A stretch of DNA of 64,000 nucleotides from Steroidobacteraceae bacterium (GCA_017853175.1 JAFMKA010000001.1:84576-148575), one strand, 5' to 3'; counted from the first letter of the stretch, positions 10,963 to 20,556 are shown. The notes: generated by a model not told the origin, from the sequence alone. Program-made: numbers and translations.

Positions 10963-11571
10963 ATGCACTTGGCCGATGGTGTACTGGGTCTACCGACGTT
11001 AGTCGGCTCTACGATTTTGGCCACAGCCGGAGTCGCCATCGGTCTACGTAAGTTGACCCCGCGATCGTTACCGAGTGCCGCCCTCTTCGCCGCCGTATTC
11101 TTCATCGTGGGAACCATTCATATCCCGATAGGCGTCGGCAGTGTTCATCTCATTCTCAATGGTCTGATCGGACTGCTGCTCGGATGGCTCGCCTTCCCGG
11201 TGATCTTCGTCGCCTTAGTGTTGCAGGCCTTGCTGTTTTCGTTCGGCGGGTTCGCGGTCCTCGGTGCGAATACGCTACTACTCGCAGCACCCGCCGTTGC
11301 GACCCATTTTGCGCTACGGCCCTTCATTGAAAGCTCTCTAAAGTCGCAACGTAAATTGATGAGTCTCGGGTTGCTCGCTGCGACGATCGGTATCGGCGGC
11401 GCCGCAATCATTGCCGTGACTATGTTGTGGAGCACCGGCCAGCAGGCCTTGCTCAATCTAATGGTTCTCTTCGGGGTCGCGCAGATCCCGGTTTGGATCA
11501 TCGACGCTGCCGTCAGTGCGCTGGTGGTTGCCACGCTCGGCCGCAACTTACCTCAAGTGTTCGCCAAATGA
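10963..11571 (+). CDS. cbiM: CbiM/NikM substrate-binding membrane component of Ni2+/Co2+ ECF transporter
   Basis: 202 residues. It begins MHLADGVL, the conserved metal-binding N-terminus in which His2 and the free amino group coordinate the metal, so the start is fixed. IHIPIGVGSVHLILNGLIGLLLG and LQALLFSFGGFAVLGANTL are the CbiM signatures, with about six membrane helices in all. It captures Ni2+ or Co2+ in the inner membrane and works with CbiQ and CbiO. The sequence does not decide between the two metals. Its stop overlaps the cbiQ start (ATGA). Confidence 0.9.
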   Translation: MHLADGVLGLPTLVGSTILATAGVAIGLRKLTPRSLPSAALFAAVFFIVGTIHIPIGVGSVHLILNGLIGLLLGWLAFPVIFVALVLQALLFSFGGFAVLGANTLLLAAPAVATHFALRPFIESSLKSQRKLMSLGLLAATIGIGGAAIIAVTMLWSTGQQALLNLMVLFGVAQIPVWIIDAAVSALVVATLGRNLPQVFAK

Positions 11572-12302
11572 GTCACGAACATCGACCAGATGGTCGGTTG
11601 CGCTTGGCCGCAGCCTTGTTGACCGGATTTTCGGTCTCGCTGATCCAATCGATCGACACGCTGCTCATTTTATTGCTCTTCTCTGTAGCAGCAGCCATTG
11701 CCGTCGCCATATGCAACGAGCGCTTTCCTCGCAAAGTTCTCAAGCGTCTGGTCATCGTGAATTTCTTTGTGATCTGGATCTGGGTGACTCTACCCATCGA
11801 CTGGCTGACGCTCAGTTGGCGCGCGTCTGGCGCCCAGTTAGCGCTACAGCTTACATTGCGCATCAATGTCATCGCACTCACGGTCAGCACACTGCTTTAC
11901 CGAATGAGCGGTATCGATCTCGCGCGTTCGGCGGTCGGACTCGGTGTGCCGCAGTCGCTCGGTACCCTGCTCGCGCTCGCCGTTCGGTCGATTGCGTTAC
12001 TGGAGAGTACGCGATCTCGACTCGAGCAAGCCACGCGCGCTAGAGCTTACAGAGCCACCGTGAGTCTTCGAACGATACGCGTGAGCGCACAACTCGTATC
12101 ATGGCTCGTCGTTCACGCCCTGGTACGGAGCGAGCGCATCCGGATCGGGCTGACCGCGCGCGGCTACACCACCATGCGATGGCCGACGCGACAACATAGC
12201 CACTGGCATTCGCTTCCGATCTCAGAGTGGCTTCTGTTTTTGGGCGTCTTGGCTGCGATCGTCTCGGCATGGCTCTTACCGATTGTTTGGAACGTAAAAT
12301 GA
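11568..12302 (+). CDS. cbiQ: CbiQ/NikQ transmembrane (T) component of ECF transporter
   Basis: 244 residues from an ATG overlapping the cbiM stop by 4 bp. Several membrane helices (about 17-75 and 90-110, plus a C-terminal one) surround a cytoplasmic coupling region; STRSRLEQATRARAY and SERIRIGLTARGY are the two Ala-Arg-Gly-type coupling motifs that dock on the ATPase grooves. It transmits ATP-driven movement to CbiM. Stop overlaps the cbiO start (ATGA), showing a coupled operon. Confidence 0.85.
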   Translation: MSHEHRPDGRLRLAAALLTGFSVSLIQSIDTLLILLLFSVAAAIAVAICNERFPRKVLKRLVIVNFFVIWIWVTLPIDWLTLSWRASGAQLALQLTLRINVIALTVSTLLYRMSGIDLARSAVGLGVPQSLGTLLALAVRSIALLESTRSRLEQATRARAYRATVSLRTIRVSAQLVSWLVVHALVRSERIRIGLTARGYTTMRWPTRQHSHWHSLPISEWLLFLGVLAAIVSAWLLPIVWNVK

Positions 12303-12949
12303 CAACGTTGCTCCGCTTTGAAAACGTGGTGGTTCACCGCGCAAAAAGAATCGTGCTAAACGGGGTCGACTTGAACGTCGGCGATGGCGAACGAGTCGTC
12401 ATTCGCGGCGGGATTGGTGTCGGAAAGACCACCTTGCTATTGACCGCGCTTGGGCTCATCGAGCGCGCTTCCGGCAACATTACCCTCATGGGGCAACGCT
12501 GCGACGACGATGCAGATTTTGCAAAACGTCGAGGCGAGGTGGGATTACTCTTTCAAGATCCTGACGATCAACTAATCGGGCCCACGGTACTCGAAGATAT
12601 TGAATTTGGCCCCCTTAACCTCGGATGGAGCGCAGAACGCGCACATCACGCCGCTGACGTCGCACTTGACCAAGTCGGGCTCAATGATCTTGCCGAACGT
12701 CCCGTGCACGAGCTCTCTGGGGGTGAAAAGCGTTTAGTCGCCCTCGCCGGCTTGTTGGCGATGGCACCTCAGTTATTGCTGCTCGACGAACCTACTGCAT
12801 CACTTGATGAGTCGACATCGAAGCACCTGCTGAAGATTCTTCAGGCGAGCAAACTCTCGATGTTGATTGCCACACATGACCCGCTCTGCATCGATACTCT
12901 GGCAACACGCAGCGTGTCACTGCAGGCCGGAAAGCTACAGAGCGATTAA
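12299..12949 (+). CDS. cbiO: CbiO/NikO ATPase of Ni/Co ECF transporter
   Basis: 216 residues. Walker A GGIGVGKTTL, Q-loop LLFQDPDDQLIGPTV, ABC signature LSGGEKR, Walker B LLLLDEPTASLD and switch ATHDP are all present. QDPDDQLIGPTV is typical of ECF-type ATPases. It is shorter than many CbiO (about 270-280) because it lacks the C-terminal extension, like NikO. The TAA stop shares its bases with the stop of the convergent FecA-like receptor gene (TTAA). Confidence 0.9.
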   Translation: MTTLLRFENVVVHRAKRIVLNGVDLNVGDGERVVIRGGIGVGKTTLLLTALGLIERASGNITLMGQRCDDDADFAKRRGEVGLLFQDPDDQLIGPTVLEDIEFGPLNLGWSAERAHHAADVALDQVGLNDLAERPVHELSGGEKRLVALAGLLAMAPQLLLLDEPTASLDESTSKHLLKILQASKLSMLIATHDPLCIDTLATRSVSLQAGKLQSD

Positions 12950-15054
12950 AATCTGTAACTGAGCCCGACGTCGATGCTGCGCTCGGGGCCGACGTATATG
13001 CCCTGACGTAGGCTCGCGATGTATCGCAAATCGGCGATGTTCTTCACCGCAGCGCTGAACTCCAAATGCTCATCGACTCGATACAGAACGCTGACATCGG
13101 CGATGGTGTAGCCATCAATTCGCCCAGTGAAGAATCCGCTCAAGTTTTCGTTGATCGCGTGCGTGTTTAGCGCGTCGGTGAATTGAGCGCTCGTGTGATG
13201 CCAGTGCAGAGCAGTTCGTACAGGGCCCCTCTCAAACGACACCGAAAAATTGGCAATTAACTTAGGGGTATACGGAATTCGATTTCCGCTCGGCGTTGTC
13301 AGCACGCCCGAGCGCGAATAGCGATCTCCGATAAACTCGGCATCGGCGATATAAGTGAGGTTCGTGTTCCAGGACCATCCAGAGCTAAGCGCCGCGCCAA
13401 GTCCAAACTCCAGACCCTGATGCAGGGTCTTTCCACCATTGGTGACCTGAAACTGGCTATTACTGTTCGCGGGGATGATCTGGTTATCAAAATCCATCCG
13501 AAACACGGCCGCTTCATAGCTCCAGATGCCCGTCTGCCCTCGCAGGCCCGCTTCCTTATTCACCGATCGCTCGGCTTGCAACGCCTGATCCTCGAGACCA
13601 TTCAGGGCATCGCCGTTTAATGCGGGAGAAAACGCCTGATAGGCATTCGCGAAGAGATGAAGCCCGTCGGAGATCCGCCAGGTCATCCCGATTCCGGGAA
13701 GCCATTCGGTGTTTTCGGTTTTGACTCGATTTCCAAGCAAGGGAGACCGCCGGAGGTCTTCGCGACGCTGCTCGTAAATCTCCGTACGCAGTCCGGCTGT
13801 CACCGAAAGGTCGCCGGTTAAGGAAATGCGATTTTGAAGGTGCAGCGACCAGCTCCCCGCGGAGTCGATGACGTCGCGGCTGATACCGCCGCTTCGAGGC
13901 GTCGCCCGGGTCGCACCGACAGTCGTATCGCGCATTTCTTCAAACATATAACGCAAGCCGAGTTCGGTATCGCTGTCGAGCCCCAATATCTCGTGGGTCA
14001 CGAATAGCCGGCTATCGATGCCGACGCGCTCGAAACGTCGGTTATTACCGTTCAAGCTATCGGTGTAGACCCAGCGTCGCGCAGCAGCGGAGGCTTGGTT
14101 ATCGGTCGAGTAGCGCCAGTAATCGCGGAACATCTCACTGCCGAAGATCAGCGTAGTGAGTCGAAGCTGGTCGGAGAGTTGCCAATCGTGACTCAAATCG
14201 ATTGAGTGCCGACCGGTCAGAAACCAGTCATCGGGAGCAGGGTTACGATCGACACCGGCGAGATATTCCGACAGAAATAATCCGCGATACGAAATATTCG
14301 CGTCGTTTGCGTAGTCGGTGTACTTGAATCCGATGCGATGCCCTTCGCGAAGTTCGACGCCGACTTTCAGCATGACATCACTCATGCGGAACCCTTTATC
14401 CATGAACCCATCACTGTCGGCACGATTGACTACGACGCCGAAGGTGGCCTCCCCATGAGCGGTATCGGTTTCGGCACCGGCCTCGAGGCCCCATTCACGC
14501 GTGTTGAACGACGCGGCATGCAACTCGGCCCGGATGCCCGGTTCAGGGTTCTTCGTCTGGTAATTGATGACGCCGCCGACTGTACTCGGCCCGAAGCGAA
14601 GCGATCCGGCACCACGCAGTATTTCGATTCCGCTCATTCGCTCGATGCGCGGGTTGTAGTAACGGCCGTTCCCGACGAACAGACCGGGCGCCACCGGCAC
14701 GCCGTCTTCCAGAATGAGTGTTTTGTAGTCCGCGGAGCTCAATCCGCGAATGCCGATATTCGCGACGATCGCCGTCTCCTCCTCGGGCTTGATCGACACG
14801 CCGGGGACATGACGTAACGCCTCTTCGGTCGACCTCGGCTGCTGCAGGCGTAGCTCCTCGGCGGTCACCAAGGTGCTCGCAGCAGGCTGTCGCTCGCGTG
14901 CGTCTCCCGAAGTGCCGATGACAAGGATGGTCGGCAGAGCGCCCTGCGCGCTCTCATCGCTCGCGGCGTCGTTATTCGTCCCGAGGGCCACCATCGGGCT
15001 CAACAGAAACCACCCCGCCGCGGCGCGTCGTCCTTTGGAACTCACTCTACGCAT
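12946..15054 (-). CDS. FecA-like TonB-dependent receptor
   Basis: About 702 residues. A short basic N-terminus and hydrophobic stretch act as signal peptide, followed by TonB box PTILVIG, plug domain (RGLSSADYKTLILEDGVPVAP, IEILRGAGSLRFGPSTVGGVINY) and a barrel ending in DVGLSYRF. The plug wording is that of the FecA/iron-dicitrate branch. It lacks the ~80-residue N-terminal signalling domain of true FecA, so no anti-sigma partner is expected. ATG at 15054 is favoured over a TTG two codons upstream; the ribosome site is weak. A Fur-box-like site lies about 26 bp upstream of the start. It converges on the Ni/Co transporter; import of a metal chelate is likely, iron being favoured by the Fur box. 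Confidence 0.85.
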   Translation of the reverse strand: MRRVSSKGRRAAAGWFLLSPMVALGTNNDAASDESAQGALPTILVIGTSGDARERQPAASTLVTAEELRLQQPRSTEEALRHVPGVSIKPEEETAIVANIGIRGLSSADYKTLILEDGVPVAPGLFVGNGRYYNPRIERMSGIEILRGAGSLRFGPSTVGGVINYQTKNPEPGIRAELHAASFNTREWGLEAGAETDTAHGEATFGVVVNRADSDGFMDKGFRMSDVMLKVGVELREGHRIGFKYTDYANDANISYRGLFLSEYLAGVDRNPAPDDWFLTGRHSIDLSHDWQLSDQLRLTTLIFGSEMFRDYWRYSTDNQASAAARRWVYTDSLNGNNRRFERVGIDSRLFVTHEILGLDSDTELGLRYMFEEMRDTTVGATRATPRSGGISRDVIDSAGSWSLHLQNRISLTGDLSVTAGLRTEIYEQRREDLRRSPLLGNRVKTENTEWLPGIGMTWRISDGLHLFANAYQAFSPALNGDALNGLEDQALQAERSVNKEAGLRGQTGIWSYEAAVFRMDFDNQIIPANSNSQFQVTNGGKTLHQGLEFGLGAALSSGWSWNTNLTYIADAEFIGDRYSRSGVLTTPSGNRIPYTPKLIANFSVSFERGPVRTALHWHHTSAQFTDALNTHAINENLSGFFTGRIDGYTIADVSVLYRVDEHLEFSAAVKNIADLRYIASLRQGIYVGPERSIDVGLSYRF

Positions 15055-15079
15055 GCACAAAACGATATCTCGGATTCAT

Positions 15080-15098
15080 GCAAATAACAATCATTCGC
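15080..15098 (-). promoter_or_regulatory. Fur-box-like site before the FecA-like receptor
   Basis: GCAAATAACAATCATTCGC matches 13 of 19 positions of the classical Fur box GATAATGATAATCATTATC, with the centre AATCATT intact. The position, 26 bp before the receptor start, suits repression by iron-loaded Fur. Confidence 0.55.
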
Positions 15099-15292
15099 GT
15101 TTAGATCGACTCGTCATTGCCCCTCTGTCAGTGTAATAGCGCACAACCCCCTGAAATCATTATTAAAAATTTGTTCCGATCGATGTCCTGGCCCACTCAG
15201 GGCGTGAGGGCTTCGCTGCGATTCTGTTGCCCTCGAGTTCGAGGCAACGGAATCAATCCAACATCGGCGGAAGTCGAAGACGAGGTAGCAAC
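15099..15292 (+). promoter_or_regulatory. Upstream region and leader hairpin of the type I secretion operon
   Basis: The AT-rich stretch around 15157-15176 could hold a promoter. At 15227-15247, TTGCCCTCGA and TCGAGGCAA form a 9-bp stem with one bulged C and a 2-nt loop, about 45 bp before the start codon. It is not followed by a T-run, so a leader structure rather than a terminator. Nothing else is recognised here. Confidence 0.3.
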
Positions 15293-17242
15293 ATGAGCAA
15301 AAAGGTCAAATCGGATCCCCCGGCTGCGAGCGTCGTTCGCAAGGGTTTAACGGAGTCTGCCGCCAGCGCGACGCCCTACTCGGGCGCACCGGGCGGCGTG
15401 AAGATCGGGACGGTATCGAGCAGCAACGGCACCCCCTTCGTGGTGGGCGTCTATGCGGAGGCCACCTCAGGCGGTGTGCAGTTCTGGATTCAAGTGGAAT
15501 CCGGTACCGGCGACTTGCGTGGCTTCTTTCTGGATGTCGGAACGCCCGGCGGGTCGGTCACTCGAGCTGGCAGCAGCAGCAACAACATGAATGGCACAGG
15601 CTCTTCATTCGACTACGGCGTCGAGATTGGCTCGTCTGGTTCATCGGATTACGTCACGAAGGCGACATTCACGCTCTCCGACATGGGCGGGATGAGTCTT
15701 GCCGAATTACTCGATGGCGCGACTTTCGGAATCCGCGCGACTAGCGTCGGGATGAACGGCACGAGCGTGAAGCTGATCGGAACTGCCGAGTTCCCCGAGG
15801 TGACCGTCAGTATCGTCTCGAACGGTGACGTACTCGAGAACGCGCCTGCCCAGTTCACGTTGAATCTCAGTATGTCCGTCGGCGAAGACATGCTCGTGAC
15901 GCTGAGCAACGGTGCCATGGTGACGATTCCTGCCGGTAGCTCCAGCGTGATGTACACGAATGGAACGCAAGGCGATGACGTGTATATCGACCCGGGCACG
16001 ATCAGTGTGTACATCGCTTCAGCCGTACCGGCCGCCCCGATCATGGCCGCGGTCATCGTCGATTCCGACCCGGCCGTGGTCAACGTGACCGATACGATCG
16101 ATCCCGTCATCGTTCGTCTCGAAGCCACGCCCTCGACGAGTGAAGATGGCGGCTCGATCATCTACACGGCGCGTATCGAGAAAGTCTCTGACAGTTCATC
16201 GGTAAACGCCGCGAATGACATCACCGTCACGCTGACGAATGGGGAGGTGATCGTGATCCCAGCAGGCTCGAGCAGCGCGAGTTCGGATCCCGTACCCGTC
16301 AATCGCGACGACGTCTGGATCGAAACCGATGCCATCACCAACAGCATCGTGAGTGCAACCGAAGCGAATAGCGGGTCTTCCGGAGCCTTCGAGAGTCTCT
16401 CGTTCGATGGCTCTACCGTCAGCACCGCGATTCTGGATGATGTTGATCCGGTGACCGTCGGAATTTTCACAGCGGATGGCGATCGAAATCCAGGAGATCC
16501 GGCATATTTCGTCATTCGACTCGATCAGCCGCTCGATAGCCCTTTGCTGGTCAATTTGTCGACGGGTGATTCGATCACTATTCCCGCCGGAGCTACCGAG
16601 CAGGCCTATACGTTCGAAGATCCGCCGCCGGGCGATACGACGGTATCGATCACCAGCGCAGGCGTCGTCGGCAAGGCTTTCGAGAGCCTGACGATCTTCC
16701 CGAGTAGCGCGACAGTCACGGATCCGCCGTTCAGCGATGACAACTTCCCGACACTGAGCAACAACATCTCGCATATCACGATTTATTTCTCGGCCGCTGC
16801 GGGGTCTGGATTAGAAGCGAGTGACACGCGCGGTGGCACATCATCGGGCGGACAAGTCGGCCCCGACGGACTCTACACAATCAAGATCGACTGGCTCGAC
16901 AACGACCCCTCGATCAAAGATCTTGATGATGCATGGACCGATATCTATGCGCGCTTGCTCGAACTGAACCCGGCTCTCGAGGGTAAGGATGTTCTTGGCG
17001 TGGCGATCAAAGCCGGCACAGGCGAATCGTTCTACGCTCTCGATGGCGACCCCGACGCCGACACGATCCCGCAACGCACGGTGAACGGCGAACTCGTCAA
17101 TACGCTGGTTCTCAATAGTGGTGTCGATACGGTGTACACCAGCGATACCAATGATGATGGGCGTAACGACTTCTTCGTTCCGGCGGGAAGCTTTGGATTC
17201 GCCGAGACCGGTCAGTCTTCGAGCATGATTGGGTTACCGTGA
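15293..17242 (+). CDS. Type I secreted Ig-like repeat protein (LapA-type repeats, no RTX)
   Basis: 649 residues, acidic, rich in Ser/Thr/Gly/Asp, with no Cys-rich or membrane segment and no N-terminal signal peptide. An N-terminal beta-rich domain (about 25-165, unrecognised) is followed by three Ig-like repeats starting at VTVSIVSNGDVLENAP, VIVRLEATPSTSEDGG and VTVGIFTADGDRNPGD. Each contains the phrase T-L/S-x-G-x-x-V/I-T/V-IPAGSSS, as in LapA/BapA-type adhesins. The C-terminal ~170 residues are unique, contain the Ca2+-loop-like DTNDDGRND, and end in hydrophobic SMIGLP. Start ATG follows GAGGTAGCAAC. It overlaps the transporter gene by 4 bp (GTGA), so it is the obvious substrate. Role inferred: surface attachment or matrix. 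Confidence 0.7.
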   Translation: MSKKVKSDPPAASVVRKGLTESAASATPYSGAPGGVKIGTVSSSNGTPFVVGVYAEATSGGVQFWIQVESGTGDLRGFFLDVGTPGGSVTRAGSSSNNMNGTGSSFDYGVEIGSSGSSDYVTKATFTLSDMGGMSLAELLDGATFGIRATSVGMNGTSVKLIGTAEFPEVTVSIVSNGDVLENAPAQFTLNLSMSVGEDMLVTLSNGAMVTIPAGSSSVMYTNGTQGDDVYIDPGTISVYIASAVPAAPIMAAVIVDSDPAVVNVTDTIDPVIVRLEATPSTSEDGGSIIYTARIEKVSDSSSVNAANDITVTLTNGEVIVIPAGSSSASSDPVPVNRDDVWIETDAITNSIVSATEANSGSSGAFESLSFDGSTVSTAILDDVDPVTVGIFTADGDRNPGDPAYFVIRLDQPLDSPLLVNLSTGDSITIPAGATEQAYTFEDPPPGDTTVSITSAGVVGKAFESLTIFPSSATVTDPPFSDDNFPTLSNNISHITIYFSAAAGSGLEASDTRGGTSSGGQVGPDGLYTIKIDWLDNDPSIKDLDDAWTDIYARLLELNPALEGKDVLGVAIKAGTGESFYALDGDPDADTIPQRTVNGELVNTLVLNSGVDTVYTSDTNDDGRNDFFVPAGSFGFAETGQSSSMIGLP

Positions 17243-18954
17243 TCGGCTCACCCTTGAAACTTCTTCAAGGTGAGCTGGCTGACACGGTCGCAGGCTTGCG
17301 TCGTGGTCTGATGGCACTAGGCATTTTCAGTGGTTGCATCAACCTTCTGCTGCTGATGCCCGCCGTCTACATGCTGCAAGTCTACGACCGTGTCCTCACC
17401 AGCCAAAACAAAGGGACGCTTCTGGCATTGTCGGCTCTGCTGGTTGCGCTCCTCGCGGTCGAGGCCCTGCTCGATCTTGTCCGCTCCCGATTACTCGGCG
17501 CCATGGGCCGAAAATTGGACGATCAGCTCGATGGGCAGGTGTTCGACGCAGCCTTCAGGCGCTCGTTGAGTGGTCAGATCGGAAGTCCAAATGAAGCCTT
17601 CAATGATTTAGCAAAGCTTCGAGAGTTCGTTGCGGGTAAAGGACTGCTGGCGATCTTCGATGCGCCGTGGGCCCCCATATTCTTATTGGTGATATTCCTG
17701 CTCGATTCGACTCTCGGACTCTTCGCGACGATGGCGATGCTGACTTTAGTCGCGCTGGCGTGGTACAACCAACGCAGCACCGGAGCGATGCTATCTGATG
17801 CCGGTCGGTTAGCGGCCGTCGCACAAGACGAAGCGACCACTCGCTTGCGAAACATCGAAATCATCACAGCGCTCGGAATGCTCGGCCGTTTCCGCGATCG
17901 CTGGCTCGGACATCAACATCGTCTTCGAAATATTTCTACCGATCTCAGTAATCGTGCCGCGTTACTCGGTAGCGCCAGCCGTTATGCACGAATGCTGCTG
18001 CAATCTGGGATTCTCGGTGTGGGCGCTTGGCTGGTACTCGATGGCCAATTGACCGCCGGCGGCATGATCGCAGCGTCCATACTGCTCGGACGCGCATTAT
18101 CTCCCTTCGAATTGCTGATCTCGAATTGGAGTTCGATCGCCAAAGCCAAGGAGTCCGCGATTCGACTCTCCACGTTGCTCGCACTGCGCGCGTCCGTACC
18201 GTCACACGTCGTGCTGCCTCGTCCGAATGGGCGTGTCTCGGTAGAGAGTCTGGTGGTCGGGCCTCCCGGCTTTCGAACACCGACGGTGCGAAATGTGTCC
18301 TTCGATGTCGAACCTGGCGCCTTGGTGGGCATCGTGGGGCCGAGCGGATCGGGCAAATCGACCTTGGGCCGTGCGTTACTCGGTATTTGGTCACCGCTTT
18401 CGGGAGTCGTCCGAATTGACGGCGCAGCAATTCATCAGCTCGAGCGCGAGGATATCGGACGATGGCTCGGATATCTGCCGCAAGATGTCGAACTATTCGA
18501 CGGCACGGTCGCAGAGAACATCGCCCGATTCGGTGTTCTCGATTCGACAACAATAATCGACGCCGCTCGGCGTGCGGGCGTTCACGACATGATCTTGAGA
18601 ATGCACAAAGGCTACGAGACCCCGATTGGCCCCGCCGGCACGGTGCTTTCGGGGGGACAGCGTCAAAGAATCGGTCTCGCTCGCGCCTTATTTGGCGATC
18701 CCGCGCTCATCGTTCTCGATGAACCCAACGCCAGCCTAGATGAAGCCGGTGACGAGGCGCTGCTTGCCGCACTCCGGAAAATGAAAACCGAGCAGCGCAC
18801 TGTTTTCGTGATCTCGCATCGCGTCAACGTCCTTCGACTCGTGGATCAAATCATCGTCATGGACGCGGGAACGCTGAAGTTAGTGGGATCTCGCGATCAT
18901 GTGTTGAAGGCTGCTCACGAAGCGCGCGTGCTGTCGAAGGCCGTCGGAAGTTGA
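17239..18954 (+). CDS. Type I secretion ABC transporter, PrtD/HasD family
   Basis: 571 residues, with a GTG start overlapping the stop of the substrate gene. No N-terminal C39 or C39-like domain, as in the PrtD/AprD/HasD branch. The membrane domain covers about 20-310 (LPAVYMLQVYDRVL is the branch signature), and the nucleotide-binding domain has Walker A GPSGSGKST at about 367, Q-loop YLPQDVELFDGTV, signature LSGGQRQRIGLARAL at about 470, Walker B LIVLDEP and H-loop ISHR. It exports the protein encoded upstream together with the downstream fusion protein. An outer-membrane TolC partner is not adjacent. Confidence 0.92.
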   Translation: MIGSPLKLLQGELADTVAGLRRGLMALGIFSGCINLLLLMPAVYMLQVYDRVLTSQNKGTLLALSALLVALLAVEALLDLVRSRLLGAMGRKLDDQLDGQVFDAAFRRSLSGQIGSPNEAFNDLAKLREFVAGKGLLAIFDAPWAPIFLLVIFLLDSTLGLFATMAMLTLVALAWYNQRSTGAMLSDAGRLAAVAQDEATTRLRNIEIITALGMLGRFRDRWLGHQHRLRNISTDLSNRAALLGSASRYARMLLQSGILGVGAWLVLDGQLTAGGMIAASILLGRALSPFELLISNWSSIAKAKESAIRLSTLLALRASVPSHVVLPRPNGRVSVESLVVGPPGFRTPTVRNVSFDVEPGALVGIVGPSGSGKSTLGRALLGIWSPLSGVVRIDGAAIHQLEREDIGRWLGYLPQDVELFDGTVAENIARFGVLDSTTIIDAARRAGVHDMILRMHKGYETPIGPAGTVLSGGQRQRIGLARALFGDPALIVLDEPNASLDEAGDEALLAALRKMKTEQRTVFVISHRVNVLRLVDQIIVMDAGTLKLVGSRDHVLKAAHEARVLSKAVGS

Positions 18955-18971
18955 ACAGTCAAGGATGTCTC

Positions 18972-20249
18972 ATGGAACAGGAAATCAAAAACGGGTGGTA
19001 CATCGTTCTCGTCGGTTTCATCGGATTTCTGCTTTGGGCAGCTTTCACGCCTCTCGACCAAGGCATACCTGCGACGGGAGTGCTCGCGAGTGAATCGAGT
19101 CGTAAGCAGGTGGCCCATCATGCCGGCGGTATCATCGAACAGATTGCCGTCAAGGAAGGACAGTCGGTCAGAAAAGGGCAAGTGCTGTTGACGCTCGATG
19201 AGACCCAATCGACTTCTGCGCTCAAGGCGGCCGAGTCACAGTGGTGGACCGCATTGGCGACCGAGGCTCGACTGCTCGCTGAGGCCAACCAGCAGATCGC
19301 TCTACAGATACCAGATGCTCTAAAGGCGGACTTGAGCAACCCCGATTTGAACGCGATTCTCGACACCCAACGAGACGTGCTCCGCACTCGAAGATCGGCT
19401 GCAGCCGGTGAGATACGCCTCATCAGAGAATCACAGCGCGGACTCGAGACTCAACTCAACTCGCTTCAGACGCTGAAGTCGAGCAGAGAGCGCCAAGTGG
19501 CGCTCTTCAGTGATCAAATGGCCTCCGCGCGCGCGCTACACGCCCAGGGCTATGTATCGAAAAATCAGACACTCGAAATCGAACGCCAGCTCACCGAAGT
19601 GCAGAGTCGGCAAAGCGAAGACCTCGCCAATATCAATGGTATTCAAGCGCGGCTTTCCGAACTCAAGATGCGCGAGTCGCAGTTCTACGTGACCCAGCGG
19701 CGTGAAATTGAGGCCGAGCTTGCCGAAGTACGCCTAGAGCTCGGCGCCCTGGCCGAACGCGTGGCGATGCTACGTGACGTCAATCAGCGCCAAGTCATTC
19801 GGGCCCCGGTGTCGGGAACGGTCGTCGCCCTCGCGGTCACGACGATCGGGGGTGTGATCAAGCCTGGCGATCGAGTGCTCGACATCGTTCCAGACGGAGA
19901 TGATCTAATCGTCGAGGCTCGCGTTGAGCCGAGGTATGTCGATCGGGTTCGGGTGGGTCTGCCTGCCGACCTACGCTTTGATGCGTATCTCTCGTCTCTC
20001 CGCCAGCCGATGGTGACCGGCGACGTCAAAGTCGTTTCGGCAGACGCGATGCACGACGAACGAACGGGGCTCGCCTTTTACAAAATCAGGGTGGGTATTC
20101 CGTCTTCGGAACGACAGCGTCTGAACGGGCTGAAGATGCAACCCGGCATGCCGTGCACGGTGATGATCAAGACGGGCGAGCGCTCATTACTCACCTACCT
20201 CGCTCAGCCAGTGCTAAGACGATTTTCGGGCGCGCTGGCTGAGAGCTGA
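18972..20249 (+). CDS. Type I secretion membrane fusion protein, HlyD/PrtE family
   Basis: 425 residues from the ATG preceded by AAGGATG; a TTG overlapping the transporter stop is also in frame but less likely. One N-terminal membrane helix (about 10-32), a lipoyl half (GGIIEQIAVKEGQSVRKGQVLLTLD), a long coiled-coil hairpin (about 90-270), the second lipoyl half (IRAPVSGTVVALAVTT) and the HlyD signature region (VEARVEPRYVDRVRVGLPADLRF). It bridges the ABC transporter to a TolC-like channel. Last gene of the operon. Confidence 0.92.
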   Translation: MEQEIKNGWYIVLVGFIGFLLWAAFTPLDQGIPATGVLASESSRKQVAHHAGGIIEQIAVKEGQSVRKGQVLLTLDETQSTSALKAAESQWWTALATEARLLAEANQQIALQIPDALKADLSNPDLNAILDTQRDVLRTRRSAAAGEIRLIRESQRGLETQLNSLQTLKSSRERQVALFSDQMASARALHAQGYVSKNQTLEIERQLTEVQSRQSEDLANINGIQARLSELKMRESQFYVTQRREIEAELAEVRLELGALAERVAMLRDVNQRQVIRAPVSGTVVALAVTTIGGVIKPGDRVLDIVPDGDDLIVEARVEPRYVDRVRVGLPADLRFDAYLSSLRQPMVTGDVKVVSADAMHDERTGLAFYKIRVGIPSSERQRLNGLKMQPGMPCTVMIKTGERSLLTYLAQPVLRRFSGALAES

Positions 20250-20268
20250 TCACTTTAAGAGGCTTTGA

Positions 20269-20556
20269 CACTCGGGCCGACGTGCCTGCTTCTTAAAGAA
20301 AATCGACGATCGGCCCGCAGACACTTTAAAGGTAACGCTGGATCGAACTTGGACTCCTGATGCCGATCATGGGGGGTTCAAGCCGATTTTCGATGGCATA
20401 GGCTCGGAACTTTTGTGCGAGAAGCGTGCGGAGATTCCAATTGATGCCGCGCTAAAGAACGGCTGGCGAATCTCGATCATCAGACTCGCTGACCATCCCT
20501 TATCCCCTGCAACCGAGGATTTCCTCGACTGCCCCAGAATCGCCGCAAAGCGGTGA
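20269..20556 (+). pseudogene. Possible gene remnant, open frame without a start (LysR C-terminus-like)
   Basis: In the 369-bp gap after the secretion operon, one frame is open for 95 codons and ends at TGA 20554-20556, with no ATG in it. The end, WRISIIRLADHPLSPATEDFLDC, resembles the last strand and helix of LysR-type effector domains (…RPLSPAAEAFL…). No DNA-binding half is present upstream. An 8-bp inverted repeat (CGGGCCGA 20273-20280, TCGGCCCG 20310-20317) lies at its start. It may be a decayed regulator or chance. Confidence 0.25.
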
